NCBI GenBank assembly: GCA_963281155.1
Contig: CAUJLY010000006.1
Span: 10,168,001-10,232,000, forward strand
DNA length: 64,000 nucleotides
Direction of reading: 5' to 3'
Origin: Rhabditophanes sp. KR3021
Lineage: Eukaryota > Nematoda > Chromadorea > Rhabditida > Alloionematidae
Positions 1 through 13,427 of this stretch are shown piece after piece. Below the pieces are notes generated by a model that ran no database searches, had not been told where the DNA came from, and worked only from the letters and a program-made list of their open reading frames with translations. Numbering within the stretch: position 1 is the first letter of the stretch; each line of letters begins with the position of its first letter. The position numbers and the translations under genes were made by a program.

Positions 1-1936
1 TGATGTAGTGTTTCTAACAAATTATAAACATCCTCACACCCAGTTCGAGCAATATATGACCAAGAATGATAACAACATTCTGTTATAATTCTTGTCCTAA
101 AGATCATTCTTATCCAGGCTGGAAGCTTCTTTTTGTTCAATGCAGCACATACAAAAGCTTTCCACATAGCATCCGGAGAACGTTTAAGCCTCCTATGACT
201 TGATATGATGTTTTCAATTGTTGATAAGAGTACCTACAATCAAATAGCTAACTTTTAGTAATTACTCACTTACTTGTTTTGACGTAATTGTCTTTCCTGA
301 CACATTGTCTAAGTTAAAACTTTGCGAGAGTTTGCGAACAGGAATATCCTCGAATTGACGGGCATGCCTTGAATAAAAATAAAAGGAGATTACATCCCAA
401 ATGTGAACAATATTTTTAACTTGATCGTTATCTGCGCTCTTAACTTCGACATATTTTCTGCTTTTCCTAGACGAACAAACCATTCCTCCGAACTTTTCTG
501 ATATTGAATTCAATATTGAATCTACTTCACAGCTTTTCAAAGGAACTATTCTTACTCCATGAAACAACAAATCTTTTAACGCCGTACAAAATTCTTTTCT
601 AACCATCGCTACAATTTTAATATCACTTTTATCTAGTATAATCTTTGGCTCTTCGGATATTTGGCTTGGTATGGTTGTTGAGGGGGTAGAGGGGTGATTA
701 TTAGGATCAAAGACGTCATCATCTAAATCCACGCTAGAAAAAGAAAATTCTCTCCCAAAGACAGCGGTTTGGCCAGTCATTGGTTCGATGTGGAAAATGA
801 TACTTTTGTCCATCAATTCTTTAAGGTCCCCTACTGCTAGTTCTAACTTTGCTCTTTGGTCACCATAGTGATTACCTTTCAATGTATTTTTTAATTCATT
901 TCTTTCAAACTTCTTTCCTAATCCTATGTAACTACCTAACGAACTATTTCTTTCTCTATCAGAATTAAACATCTTCCCGGAAGAAAAAGCTTGCTGTGTG
1001 CTGTATGAGTGTTTGGTCTGCTCACCTTCACTAGCTTCCGTCTTTTGGTGGGATGGAGAGTTTGATGACCTACTGACACTTCCAGCTGAACCTCTTCCTG
1101 AGCTTGCGCCTCCATTTTCAAGTTGCAAAAAGTTGACAAATCTTTCCAAGTCTATTATTTGAGTCGTCAATTGTTCAACCAACTTTTCCTGCTCAACAAT
1201 GGGGCATAAAAAACTTTGAAGAGCATCATCAACTTTGGAAAACATTTCGGTATCCTGTATTTTGTCAATATCTATTTTTAATTGAAGTTTTTGGGTCATT
1301 TTTTCAAGGACTGTCTTTTGTCTACTCATTATTTCATCCGATGGCAAGTCCCCATTATTATGTTTATAAGCAAATGATTCTAAATCTTGAAGTTGGCAAC
1401 GCAATTTCTCTATTAATTTATTTTGATGCTTCTTACAACTTTCAACAACTTCCCCATTGTTAGCATCATTTTGAGATATTGTTTCCTTTAAAGCATTCAT
1501 GTCCTCAGCACTAGTACATTCTTGAAATGCAATTGTTTTTATTTCTGATATTAAACGAGCTTGATCTTCCACATTCGGCACTTTTTCTATTTGTTTTAAT
1601 CTGTATTGGATTTGTGCGAATTGAGTACTTAGTGACAGCACTGAATCATTCAGCAGTTCTTGTTTATTCCTTAACTCCTTTAAATTATGATTTTGTACTC
1701 TACAAAATATTTAATTGCAATTAGTAGGTAACTTACATATACTTTTTATCTTCCTCATTAGATTCATCGTGGTCTGTAAATTAATTTATTGCTTAATAAA
1801 ATTGAAGCTTACCACCCTCACCAAAGTCAATTAGATTCAACTCATCCCCACCATCACTCCCGAAATCAATCAGAAATTCCGAGTTATCAAAATCATTCGA
1901 CTTGCCATTAGGAATACTTGTTTGATGAGCAGCCAT
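1..1936 (-). CDS. RUNDC1: RUN domain-containing protein 1 (RUNDC1), 3' partial
   Basis: The gene reads leftward and runs off the window edge. Proposed exons are 1813-1936, 1737-1773, 274-1699 and <1-233, with GT-AG introns of 39, 37 and 40 nt whose phases agree. The first exon is acidic (NLIDFGEG). The middle is coiled coil followed by a Ser-rich linker. The last two exons give a RUN domain, including SPDAMWKAFVCAALNKKKLP and the ending CEDVYNLLETLH, which closely matches the vertebrate RUNDC1 C-terminus as I know it. RUN domains usually bind small GTPases or motor adaptors. RUNDC1 itself has been linked to p53 and autophagy control in mammals, which is not visible here. The start is the first in-frame ATG at 1936, but the frame stays open for 25 codons upstream, so a longer N-terminus is possible. 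Confidence 0.85.
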
Positions 1937-3264
1937 TGAGTTTTGGTGTATTCCAAATAAACCACTAGTAGATGTATCTAAACCACAAACGAGTGGAATG
2001 CCGAAATAATCCTTAGTTAGTTATTGTTTAATTTATTTAAAAAGGAGAGCACACCAAATTTGTAAATAATATAATTTCCTTTGATAAATTTAATTTGAAT
2101 GTATTGAGCAACTCTACTTGCCTCGTCTAATCATATGCTATTTTGCGAGGAAATGGCATGTGCTTATTTAGAAATAATCAATAGTATATTTGTTGGTCGT
2201 TTCTATCTAAAAGAGTCCTTTTATATGAGTCAAATTTTGTCACCACATATTTGTATATACTTATTTTCATGCCGTAGATGGATGTTTGCTCATAAATAAT
2301 TACACATGTAGACGTCATTTTTCTCAATTTGGATATATGAAGTATCCCACAAGCTGTACTTTCTTTTGGAAATTGAAACATGGATATATAATTATCTTCT
2401 TAATAAATATATATTGCTTAAATAGTACTTGACATAAGCGAAAACCCATAAAATTCGAAGGAAGGAGCAAAAAGAGTATACACATCCACACACAAAAGAG
2501 TATCCGTTCAGAGTATCCGTTGGCTCGGGCAGAGACTTAATATACCTCATTACTTTCCTTGGCACCTTAAATATGTGTGTATGAGGGAATAATGATACCC
2601 ATAAAAGTTACTAACTATATATAATTTCCTAAATTTGCTAAACTTTATACATTGTGGTTGGTGCAATTTAAACAACATTTTTTAAGTGTATTTGAATAAG
2701 TATGTTTTGATTTAAAAAGCAAATCAATTTTTTATTTATTTGATTATCATCCTTCTTCTGCATAAACAGTATTTGTCTTTCTTTTGGATAATTTTGATAC
2801 TGGCTATTATGATGTTATTTGTGGTTAAGAGAGTAGTTTTGTATATTTTTACATTACAACTTTTGACGGGCTATCATCACTGTATTTATTTTATATTATA
2901 ATATTTTTAAAATGCGCAAATACTAATCCAATGTTTATTACAGGTTATAGTGCTGAATTGTTGTTGAGGCGAAAAATAATTGATTATTGAAGAAAAAGGA
3001 TCTGTCTGTTATTTAATTTACTAAAAAATTTAATTTAACTTCCACAAAGATGCTTTATTTGTTTATGTTAAGTTATTTGTAACAAAAAATTGTCAAAAAC
3101 ACCCCCATATGTCTTATCAAATAATTATACTGGACAAGGACTTATATTTTATAAATATTTATATGTAAATTACCCTCATTCAAAATTTGTAAGAAACACC
3201 ATAAAAAACTAACAACATCCACACTCGACTTTTTTTTTATATCGCAATCATAATTGCTTTTTCC
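1937..3264. other. intergenic region between RUNDC1 and rootletin-like gene
   Basis: The region is AT-rich and divergent between two gene heads, so both promoters probably lie here. I see no credible exon apart from the open extension of RUNDC1 (to about 2011). A 67-codon frame on the minus strand (2178-2381) has no family resemblance. A short direct duplication containing GAGTATCCGTT occurs near 2500-2521. Confidence 0.6.
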
Positions 3265-3266
3265 AG
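3265..3266 (+). promoter_or_regulatory. 3' splice acceptor upstream of start codon (rootletin-like gene)
   Basis: A pyrimidine tract ending CTTTTTCCAG lies 13 nt before the ATG at 3280. It would serve a trans-spliced leader or a 5'UTR intron. It is one of 11 similar sites in the window. Confidence 0.5.
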
Positions 3267-3279
3267 TTGCGTGATTGAA

Positions 3280-6200
3280 ATGGTAAGTTCATTTATCATA
3301 ACATATATACTTAAATTTAAATGCCATACTTCAGCTACTACCAATAAATAGTAGACAACCACCAACTACACCTTAAAAGGTACCAATTAAGTAACAGCCA
3401 TACATACATTTTTATAAAGGTCATTATTGTTGTGAGATTGGTGTTGCAATTGCAGCTGGTGCGGACATTATTGTATGAGTTGCTATGGTGATTAGGAATA
3501 GACCTCGCCGTTTTTGGAATGGCATGGTTATTAAGTAGAGTGCCCCGATAAATTATATTGTATTGAAATGATCTGTATTAATATATGTGTGCTTTTAGGT
3601 GGATTCTCGCCAACCGCGAGAGACATCACAATATATGGAAGGTATATTATCTGACAAGGAAGACCTCACAACAAACTTAGACCAGGACAATCGTTCCTTG
3701 GCAACAACAGCCACTTCATATATTCCTAATATTCCATCTACCTCAACTATTGATATCAATAATATCTCCCAAGAACTAAATAACTGTGCTGATCGAATTG
3801 AATTTTCCTTGGAAGAACAAAAGAAGTCACGCCAACTGATCGAAGCATTAAAAGCAGAAGTTGATGGGTACAGAAAGAAAAACAAAGCTACTGCCAATAA
3901 GTCTAACATATCAAACTATCCTCACCACATATCTTCATTGTCAACGCAACATTTAGACATTCACTTTCCAATGATATCCACTTCCGATATCGTGGGTTCA
4001 GTAGGTGATTTAGGAGGTGATGGATGTCATGAAGGAATCACCTTCGAGTTACCGTCAATTTTAAAAGATTCCAAAATGGATGTTTACAATAATACTACAA
4101 CGAGTTTATATGACATTAATCACTCTCTTAACAATAGTCACAACAACGAAATGGGTGATTCAGGTCTGTCGCTTAATTATAACGTAACCCTAGACAACCT
4201 AAACAGGATGCTCGATGATGAACATAAAAAAAATGGTTATTTAGAGACTGCAATTGAAATGTCAAAACTACACACTGAAACTGTCCTGATAGCAAATCAA
4301 CAATTCGTTAATGACATCTGGCGTCTTCAAACAAATTTACAAGTCTGCCAAGCTGAACGAAAAGATGACGAAGAATTTTTCAAATTTATCGAAAAAGTGA
4401 GTTGTTTTTATTGAGGTAGAAAATATTATGTTTAGCTTATTTGATTGTAAGGCGGAAGTCATTTGTAGTTAAGTTAAATGATGCTGAAAGGTGAATTTAA
4501 TGGCTAGACTTAACGGGATTTACTTTTGGAAGTAGACTTTCTTAATGTTTTGGGGCACTTGGACTTGATAAGCGAATGGTCTAAAGGGATAAGGACATTG
4601 TATTAAGTTTACAATTTTATTTATTCCTTTTCCAATCGCCACAAGTGGTCGTTTTGGCCTTTTTATAAATGTGTTAACTTTATTTCAGAAATATCGCCAA
4701 CTTGTTCATTTTGTTTATGTTGAAGCACACAAACTAAGTCATTTCTTTAATGAACTTTATAAAGAGGTGAGTTATTTGCACTGTTTACTTGATAACATAA
4801 CTAATTTAGGTAAGACAATACAAGGAAGAAACGCAACTTCTGATAGGAGATTTTAAATATCAAAATAGAGAACTTAATCGCAAGATGGAACAAAAGCTGA
4901 TGGATAGTATAATGGATATTTTGAAGAAGAAAAATGTAGAAAGTTCGGAGAATGAAAACCTAATTGAAATGATGTCGAAGAAGTTTGAGGATATGTCTTT
5001 GGAAAGTATCAAAAAAGAACAAGAGTTGTATGATTCACAGATGAAAATAATTCATCTCGAGGCAAATCTGAGGAAAATTAAAGATGATCGGAATAGAGCT
5101 TATGATACTCTTTATAAAATTTCACAAATTCCTGAAATTGAACCTAGTAAGAGAGAAGCTTTGCTAGTTAGAAGAAATGACAGTCTTTCTTCTGATTCCA
5201 AATCAACTTCCATCACTTACCATGACAATGATCCTTTTGTTATCAATTTCGCTGATTACAATGCTACCATTCGTTTAGCTTTCAAAGAACTTAAAAGTAG
5301 TTTGAATGGATGTAGTGATGAAAACACTAGTTTGAAGTTAAAGATAGCTCATTTAGAGGCTGATGTTGATAATTCTCAAAAGATGCGAACGAACTATGAA
5401 CAACAATTAAGTGAAAATTCAAGTCACACTGATAATTTCTCTAAACTCAAAAGTGATAATGAAAGAATTGTTAAAAAGTTGGATGACAAGATTAATTTAC
5501 TTGAATCTGAAAAGGAAGAAAAGCAGATTAAGATCAATGAACTGATAAATGAAATTTCAGAGATTAATACTAAACATCAAGTTAATATCAATGAAATTTT
5601 TGAAAGGCAGAAGAGTCATGTTTCCGAGTTGATGAGTCAGTATGAGAATGATAATTGTAGTATGGCTAATTCTAGCAATTCCAAACTTCTTCGTTACCAC
5701 AAAGAAAATGAACATTTGAGCAAAGAAATTGAGCAAGTTCGAGCTGAGTTTAGAGATGAACAAGCTGAGCATTTGGTCAAGACGAGGAAAGTCCATAATT
5801 TGGAGTCAGTTATTCATGATAAAGAAAGACAGATTGCTGAGTTAAAGGAGAGCGTTGGTGTGTATATCAAAGATTCTGACAATGACAACGTTCGTATCTT
5901 GCAAATGCAAAATGACTATCAAATTGTGGTGGAAGAAGTTGAAAGACTAAAGTCCCAGAATGTTGATTGCACTCGCAAAAATAAGAATTTAACACAAGAT
6001 GTTGGTATGTTCAAAAATGAGCTTATGGAAACTCAGAATAAATTAAGAGAAATCGGAGATCTTAATGCTAAATTACAAAATACAAACCATGAGTTGCAAA
6101 TTGAGGTTCAGAATTTGACAAATGAAAGAGATATTGACAATCAAAAGCTTTCTCAATATAGCCATCTTAAATCAGAACTCGAAAGTAATATCCAAAAGTT

Positions 6201-9200
6201 GTCAGCTAAGGAAAAAGCTTATGCAAATGAATTACACACGTTGAAGATTCATATTGAGCAAAACCAAGAAGCTATCACTATTTATCAGCAAGAGAAAAAT
6301 GAGCAACTTATTGAAAATGACAAAATTCAATCTACTTTACAGGAATGTGAAGAAAAGATGCTGGAGGATGATAGATTAATTGATGAGTTGACGGTCAAAA
6401 TTGAAGCAGATTCAAAAACGTTGCGAGATCTTACCTTGGCAAATAAAGAGTATGAAATTAAGCTTTTAGATATTGAAGAAAAATATGAATTGTCTAAAGG
6501 TGAAATTGAGATTAAAGAAAATAATATCCTGACCTTAAAAACGGAGATTGAAGAATGCGAAATGAAGTGGGGACTTAAGTTAGCAGAAAACTCGGATTCG
6601 TTCATCAAACAAATTCGCATTATCAAAGAAGAGACAGAAAGTGTTGTAAATCAAATGTCCGAGGAAATTCGAATTTCCAAACAAAGAATTCTAGAGCTTG
6701 ATGGTGAAAGTTCATCAAAAGAACACAAGATTCTCAAATTAGAACGCGAAATTGTAGGCATGAAAGAGCATTTTGATTCAGTTATTCATGATTACGAAGG
6801 CACTATTCATGAAAAACAAAATGAAGTCTCTCATTTAATTAACAAACGGGAAGCTGACACAATCTCCAAGAATGAAAGTTACCACGCCCATATTTCCAAA
6901 CTTGAGACAGAGATAGGTATCTTAAGAAACGATAACAAGGAAATTCATTTAAGACTTGATGAAGAAATTACTTTGTATGAAAATATGAAGACTAAATACG
7001 ATCACGAACACAAAGCAAACAAAGACAATTACTCCTTGATTCAAAAATTAAATGAGCAACTTGAAGATTGCGTAGACAAATTACATTCATTCGATCAAAC
7101 TTTGGTAATGAAATCTGATTTGGAAAAACATGTTAATAGAATTAAATCTGAAAATGCCCAGTATATGGAGACTATTAATAATGAAAGGGACACCTCGACA
7201 CAATTGTCTTCTACTTTGATAGTTGTGGAAAAGAAATTGGCTCAGAACAATTTGATCCTTAAAGAGTATGAGGAAAAGGTGGAATTATTAGAGGCTCGAC
7301 TCAATGAAAAGGAGCAGCTTGAAAACAAATTAAAAGCAAACATTGCTAACATGCAGAATGTTCTGTCTGAAGAACGCAAAATAAACGAGGAACTATTCCA
7401 CAAGTCTGAAAAGTTAGAAGGCGAATTAGCTACATTCCGTAATAGTTTTAAGCACAATGAGAGTGATGCAAAGACCAATTCAATGAAGATATCTGAATTG
7501 GACACTAAATTAAGACTCAAAACAAAACAGTTAGACGATACTCAACAAAGTTTGCATGAAATCGACGAGAAATTAATTTTACAATTAAAGAAGGTAGACG
7601 AATGTGAGCGTATATTTGGGATGAAAACAAAGGAACTTCAAAATGTCAAGGAAGAATTGAATTTAGAGAAGGAAAAAAGTTACCTTCTGACTAATAACTC
7701 TAATGAGTTGGAGAAACTTAAGCGTTCGCTTCAAAATGATAATGAGCAACTTCGTAAAATTCTAGAACAAGAAAAGAGCAATCTTACTTTTATGGCTCAA
7801 GAATACAATAACAAAATTGTACATCTGGATAACGAAAAATTCGAATTGATCAAAAGACACGATGAAAAGGTGATAGAAGTCGAGGTTTTAAAAAGCAAAT
7901 ATTCACTACTTAAGGAAAGATTAACCAAGACTGAAGATAAATACGTAAAAATGGAAGATGAATGCTTAATGTATGCAAATAAATTGAAAGAACTTGAAGG
8001 TGCATTTGAGGAAGCTACAAATTATATTAGCAGTTATGACAATATCAACAGCACTGAATTTAATGACAAATGTCCTGCTGGTTATTCCGATTGCAAACTT
8101 CCTATCATAACAGGGCAAAATGTCGATTTGAAGAAAAGACACAGGAGTGTTGAGAAATTAAGTGATAAAAGTAAAAGCATCCGCACCAGAAGTACCTTCC
8201 AATTGCATCATTCTGCTAATTCTGATTTTGCCCAAAATATTTTTGAACTTTACAAGAAACGTATCAGTGAACTTGAGCATGAAAGAACTCAAAACAAAGC
8301 CCAAATTCAAGCTTTGTCTGCTGAATTAAATAAATTGAACGAAAATTGGCGCAACGCTGAACATAAGATTCGTGAAACTGAATCTGATATCATCAAACTC
8401 AGAGATGAACGAGTCTCACTGGAAAACAATTTACGAAATTCGAGACAGTTGTATTTAGCGCAGGAAGAAAATACTCGTGTAAAAGATTTAGAAAAAAGAC
8501 AATTAAAGGCTAAAATCCAGTCTGTTGATTTACATACTCGAGACAAGGAGGCACGAATTGCATATTTGACTTCAACGATTGCTTCTCTTCAGCAAGAGAA
8601 TACTCAGTTAAAAAGTGAACTTGAAAATATTAATGATCGAGAACGCCATTTGGAGTATGAAAAAGTTAATTTAGAAGGCCAGCTACATAATATTCGAAAT
8701 GAAATGGAAATCACTCGTCATGAATTAACTAGTGTTGACAAAGAGAAACAAACCATCATGACAACTTTCCAAAATGTTTATAGACGAAGTTCGAAGAGTG
8801 TAGATACTACTGAAAATGCAGTTTCACTAGTAGCTCAATTTAAGGAACTCGAAAAGCTCATTAATAACAAAAAAGGGTTACTTCAGAGATTAGAAAATGA
8901 AGAAATTAAACGTATCGGTAAGACTGAGTATAAAAATACGCAGGTTGAAATTATGCAACTTGAAGCAAGACTCGAAACATTTAAAATTGAGTTTTCATCA
9001 CTGGTTGAAAAGTTCAAGAACTGTGAATCAGAAAAGGATTTTCTGAGAAAAGAGCTACTCGAATATAAACATCAATTGTCTACTGCAAAAATACGTATCA
9101 ATGATATGCAAATTAATATTACCAACTTGACGGCTCAAAAAAAGAAAGCTGAGGACATGCTTATGATGATGGAAAAGAAAGAAAAGGATGTGTATCAAAT

Positions 9201-9831
9201 GAAGTCTGAGTTGTATAATGATGTCAATCATATGAAATCAGATAGATTAAAGCTGATAGGAGAAATTGAGGAGTACAAAAGACGTCTTTTACGATGTGAA
9301 ATTGAAAAAAGAGAACTAGAGGCTCAAAGGAGTAGATTAGAGCGTGAAAAGACTGCTTTGGTGAGATCTTTAGAATCTGTTGAACTTGAGAAACAAAAAC
9401 TCGAGGGAGTTAACAGAAAGAGTGTTATGGAAAAGTCTGCATTAGAAAAAAGCTTATCTACAGTGGAAAAGGAAAACGCCGAACTTTATAAGAATGTCAA
9501 TATGTTAAGGGGTCAAATGGGTCAACTCGAAAAAGAACGAAATGCTAAATTCACGGAAGCCAACTTTCGCCGTAAAACACAAGCTGAACTTGAAAATAAC
9601 AAATTAATGGAAGAGAAAAGACAGTCAGAAAAAATGTACAATCAAAGAGACCATAATTATACTAAAAGAATCCAGGGCTTGGAACAAGAAATTGCTGGTC
9701 TCAAGGTTAACATTGAAATCGAAAGAAAACGAAGATTAGATCAACTGAAGAGTATAAGTAATTCTAAAAATGTTACCTCCTCATCAACTCGTTACGAATC
9801 AATTTCGTATAAAAATCAGGACGCCAATTAA
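3280..9831 (+). CDS. CROCC-like: rootletin-like giant coiled-coil protein
   Basis: Proposed exons are 3280-3282 (the ATG alone), 3599-4396, 4689-4766 and 4810-9831, giving about 1966 residues with all phases agreeing. The first 100 residues are polar and low complexity. From about residue 210 onward the chain is almost unbroken Glu/Lys/Leu/Asn heptad coiled coil, with a short non-helical Ser-rich break near residue 1370. Length and architecture suit rootletin/CROCC, the main filament protein of the ciliary rootlet and of centrosome linkers. Conserved-looking C-terminal blocks include ENWRNAEHKIRE and KVNLEGQL. Coiled coils attract false matches, so a myosin-tail-like or golgin-like protein is the alternative. 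A poly(A) signal follows at 9921. The long last exon and tiny upstream exons are typical of this window. Confidence 0.65.
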
Positions 9832-9920
9832 TGTTTCGTTTCCACAGCATCAAAGCTCTCGTACAAAGATATATTATATCTATACTTCATTTTCTTCCTA
9901 AATTTTTACCATCATTAACG

Positions 9921-9926
9921 AATAAA
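9921..9926 (+). terminator. poly(A) signal AATAAA, rootletin-like gene
   Basis: The first AATAAA after the stop codon lies 90 nt downstream. Confidence 0.5.
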
Positions 9927-9931
9927 ATCAA

Positions 9932-11755
9932 ATTGTCATCAAAAACTCCTCAAAGTTAGCTATTTAATTAAGATAAGGCTATCTCGCTCATTCTAAGTTT
10001 ACTTAACAGAATCTTCATTTGAATTGTTTGTACTATTTAAATTTAATTGTCGAGTATTACTTTAATCAAATTTATTTAATTTTCTTTGCCTCAGTCTAGT
10101 AAGAAGAATTTGAATTGATAGATTTAAAAAAATTATAAACATATACTTGGCAACAGTCTCATTGTTGATGTATCATTTTAATTTCCTTTTGGATCATTTC
10201 ATCAAACTATGTATATCATCTTTTTCACAACCACCAGTAGACAATTTCTCATGTGGTATATGTTTTCAGTTTTTTTCTTAATTTGAACATTATTACATTT
10301 CCCTCTTGTTTATAGCCATATTGTGTTACCATTCCAAAAAAGAAGTATGTGAGAAGAAAATAATTTAAATTATAAATCAACTACACCCCATAATACATCC
10401 ATATATTGTTTAAACAAATTTGCTACGAATGTAATTTTTAATTTAACCAAAAAATGTGTTTCTTTTTTAAAAATTGAATTTAAGTAAAAAAGATGTGTAT
10501 AAATATTTGTATAATTTTAGTTCTTTATAATTTATGGCAAACTTTGACAACATCCTGGCAAATATGGTTGTCAATTTGTGTAGTTAAAATTTACTCAGCT
10601 TCAACCTTTTAACACAAATTTATTATTGCTATTATGTAAAGTTCGAACAGCAAATGAGTTTTGAAGTACTGAGGCATAGTTCTAAATTCACCAAAAATAA
10701 GTTAACTTATCGCATCTACTTTTTTAACTTGTAAATCAAATTTAAAATTAAAATTATGTTTTGTTTAGAAATATTCACGCCTATGTTAGCATAAAAAACA
10801 TATAAAGTATACAATCTTTGCCATTTTGCATAGGTTATATTTGAGGCCATTGTAGATAGGAAATATATTTCTTATACTTTCTGTAGTACCAAACAAAAAG
10901 GCATTCAAAGATAACCGTTTTGTGTTTGCACTGAATTCCCTTGAAATCACTTAAAAGCATCTTAGACAATGTCCAAAAAAGAAGTAAACATCAAAAGTTT
11001 TTTGGTGTGGGTAAAGTGAAAAAGGATGTATATTTTATATATAGCCTCATACTAATGTTATTTTTATAAATATTGTAAAAGTAATTTGTATGTCATCTTA
11101 CCATATACATTTATTCTTCACTTATTTTTTATTTTTTGAGCCATCTATACGTAACCACCATCCGAAGCCTAGTTCCTTTGTCTGATATAATATTACAAAA
11201 GAAATTATCTCATCTATCAAGAGGGGAATGGTAGCATTCTTGTATTTGGATAGTTTATCATTTTCCATGTCTTCGGTTGAATTATGACACCATAAAATAA
11301 AACTTTTTATACGAGCGTTTAACTGAGAGCGGAATATGCAATAAATGGAGTATGTGTGGTACTAGTGTATAAAATACATTAACTATAGTTAGGCACAATT
11401 ATATGAAACATTCATTTTTTAGTGCCTAGTATTGTCATTCCACAAGTCTTGAATTTCGTAGTAGTATGTGGTCTAATAGTTTGAACTGTACAAATTGTCA
11501 ATCTTGTATCTTCACCAAAAACCGCTCTTTCTATTCGTGTAATTTAACCCATATGGTCTCATTTGCCCTTATGTCGTTATCATATTTTTATGAAACATTC
11601 AATTTATAAAAGCATTTAACAAAAATTTATTTACAAGACAAATCAGATGTGCTAAATTGGATTATTCAATTTTGGCAATTGTTTTATCTCATATTTATGC
11701 CACTTTTCACATTTCTAAGGATATATTATACACCATTTTCTTGAGGAGCGCCTTT
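9932..11755. other. intergenic region, no gene seen
   Basis: About 1.8 kb of AT-rich DNA lies between the rootletin-like gene and the Dickkopf-like gene. I found no frame with domain character, no tRNA boxes and no repeat array. Confidence 0.5.
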
Positions 11756-11758
11756 TTT

Positions 11759-11772
11759 GAAGTATATAAATA
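11759..11772 (+). promoter_or_regulatory. TATA-like element, Dickkopf-like gene
   Basis: TATATAAATAA lies about 50 nt upstream of the ATG at 11820. This gene has no pyrimidine-AG acceptor before its ATG, so an ordinary TATA-driven short 5'UTR is the simplest reading. Confidence 0.4.
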
Positions 11773-11819
11773 ATAAATTGTAGTCTTTAAGCCAATTTCA
11801 AAATCTATTTTTGAAGGCA

Positions 11820-12807
11820 ATGAATTGTATATTACGAATTTTCATATTTACCGGACTTTTCTTTTTTCTATTCAATTTAGGAGATGGAAGGAAACATGGA
11901 AGTGATGTTACTTCTACTGAACCAGAAATCCATCATCGGGTAATTAATATTCTTTAAACTTGTCAATCTATCTGACTACACATTTCAGAGGAATAGAGAT
12001 GAAAAATTAATAAACGCCCTTTCCAATAAGAATACGACAATGGCACGTTTGTATGCTAAGACAATTTTCTTAACTAAAGCCATCCGTCGAGATGGTGACA
12101 TCCTCAAAAAGAATTTAGAAAAAGAAAAGTTCTCCAAAATAACTGAAATGATTAATGATCAAAAAAAGGCCAAAATACATCATATTAGCAGATGGAGACA
12201 AAGGATGAGAAATAAGATTAGAGCTTTAATGAGAAAAGTTAGCAGATTAGAGAAGAATGTATTAAGGCGACTTAATACGGAAAATAAAGTTACTCATAAC
12301 AATCTTGATACCCATATGGTTAAACATTTAAATGAAACGATAAAAAAGCCGAAACTTTATTTAAAACAAGGTCGCCAAAGTCACAAACCTATTGATAAAT
12401 TCTTTCATCACGACAATCCCACTACTGCTCCGAAATTTGCAAAAGTTCACAAGAAAAAATTGAACCGTTTTAGATTGTCGCAAAATATTTCAAAACATGG
12501 TCTGGAGGGAATGAAATGTCAAAATCATCATCAATGCAACCCCGGGCTTTGTTGTCATAAAGTAAAACATCACAAAGAATCAGACCCAAAAGCTATCTGT
12601 GTAAATCATTCTCTGGGCGATGGACTTCCTTGCAAACATTCGTGTGCTTGTAAATCTGGTCTTCAATGCTTCGCTCCAACTCGATCAACTATTTCTCCAA
12701 ATCAACTTATATCACCTATTTGTAAAGAAGCTTCCACTGCAGATGTTATTAATGGTTTTTATGAAAATAGCAAAGAAACCTTATTTGATATTGAAAATTC
12801 AAACTAA
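11820..12807 (+). CDS. secreted Dickkopf/colipase-fold cysteine-rich protein
   Basis: Exons are 11820-11939 and 11989-12807 (49-nt intron, in phase), giving 312 residues. The N-terminus is a clear signal peptide (MNCILRIFIFTGLFFFLF). Residues about 60-200 are strongly basic and helical, and residues about 217-286 hold ten cysteines. Their spacing includes C-x5-C-x4-CC, then GLPC-x2-C-x-C and GLQC. This is the spacing of the C-terminal colipase-fold domain of Dickkopf proteins, shared with prokineticin/astakine. The usual N-terminal Dickkopf cysteine domain is missing; the long helical leader recalls Dkk3. Dickkopf proteins bind LRP5/6 or Kremen and modulate Wnt signalling, but no binding residue can be verified here. 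A secreted small-cysteine ligand of another kind is possible. The poly(A) signal is at 12877. Confidence 0.6.
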
Positions 12808-12876
12808 TGAATCACACACTAAAAGCAGTTTGACTTTATTTTTAAAAATTGTTTTGATATCCTATCACCTGACTCT

Positions 12877-12882
12877 AATAAA
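12877..12882 (+). terminator. poly(A) signal AATAAA, Dickkopf-like gene
   Basis: AATAAA lies 70 nt after the stop. Confidence 0.55.
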
Positions 12883-12889
12883 CATGTAA

Positions 12890-13427
12890 ATGCTTGTGTT
12901 GATTGTCATCCCTTTTTCTTTTTACTCATCAAAACAGTATATACGTAATGCATGTTTCTTATTGATAATGATCATCTTTTTCGAAGTATAAAAAAAGATA
13001 AAAAAGAAAAAGTCATAATGACCTATGTCAAAGTATATTTTTTTACTACAGACTTACTAATGAGTTAAATTTAGACATAACATTATACTACATTATTGGA
13101 GAGTTTTTCATTCATTTTGGTAAGATAATGTAGTCTTTGACGCAACTACTATCTTCAATTGCATTTCACAAAAAGCCTTAACAACATCTTTACCCAACTA
13201 TCGGCAGTATTTGATCCAAGAGCATCAAATTGCTGACGTACCAAGTCATGATAACATTTGATAAGGCATTGTATGATAGACTGAAGATTAGAATGTTAAC
13301 CAAAATAAAAAGCTTTTGCTTTAGTTTATTGTGTGTACCTCTATTATAAATAGTATATTAGTTGTGTATATTTATATTGCTTTGATAGGTCTTTATATCA
13401 CTTTGATTTGATTATACTACTATAAAC
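12890..13427. other. short intergenic region and promoter of the repeat-protein gene
   Basis: No coding signal is seen. A TATA-like TATAAATA occurs near 13346, about 80 nt before the next ATG. Confidence 0.4.

Noticed and set aside
11820..12807. Venom or toxin reading of the ten-cysteine protein
   Set aside because: The colipase/prokineticin fold is shared with some toxins, but the basic helical leader and Dickkopf-like spacing give no specific support for a toxin role.
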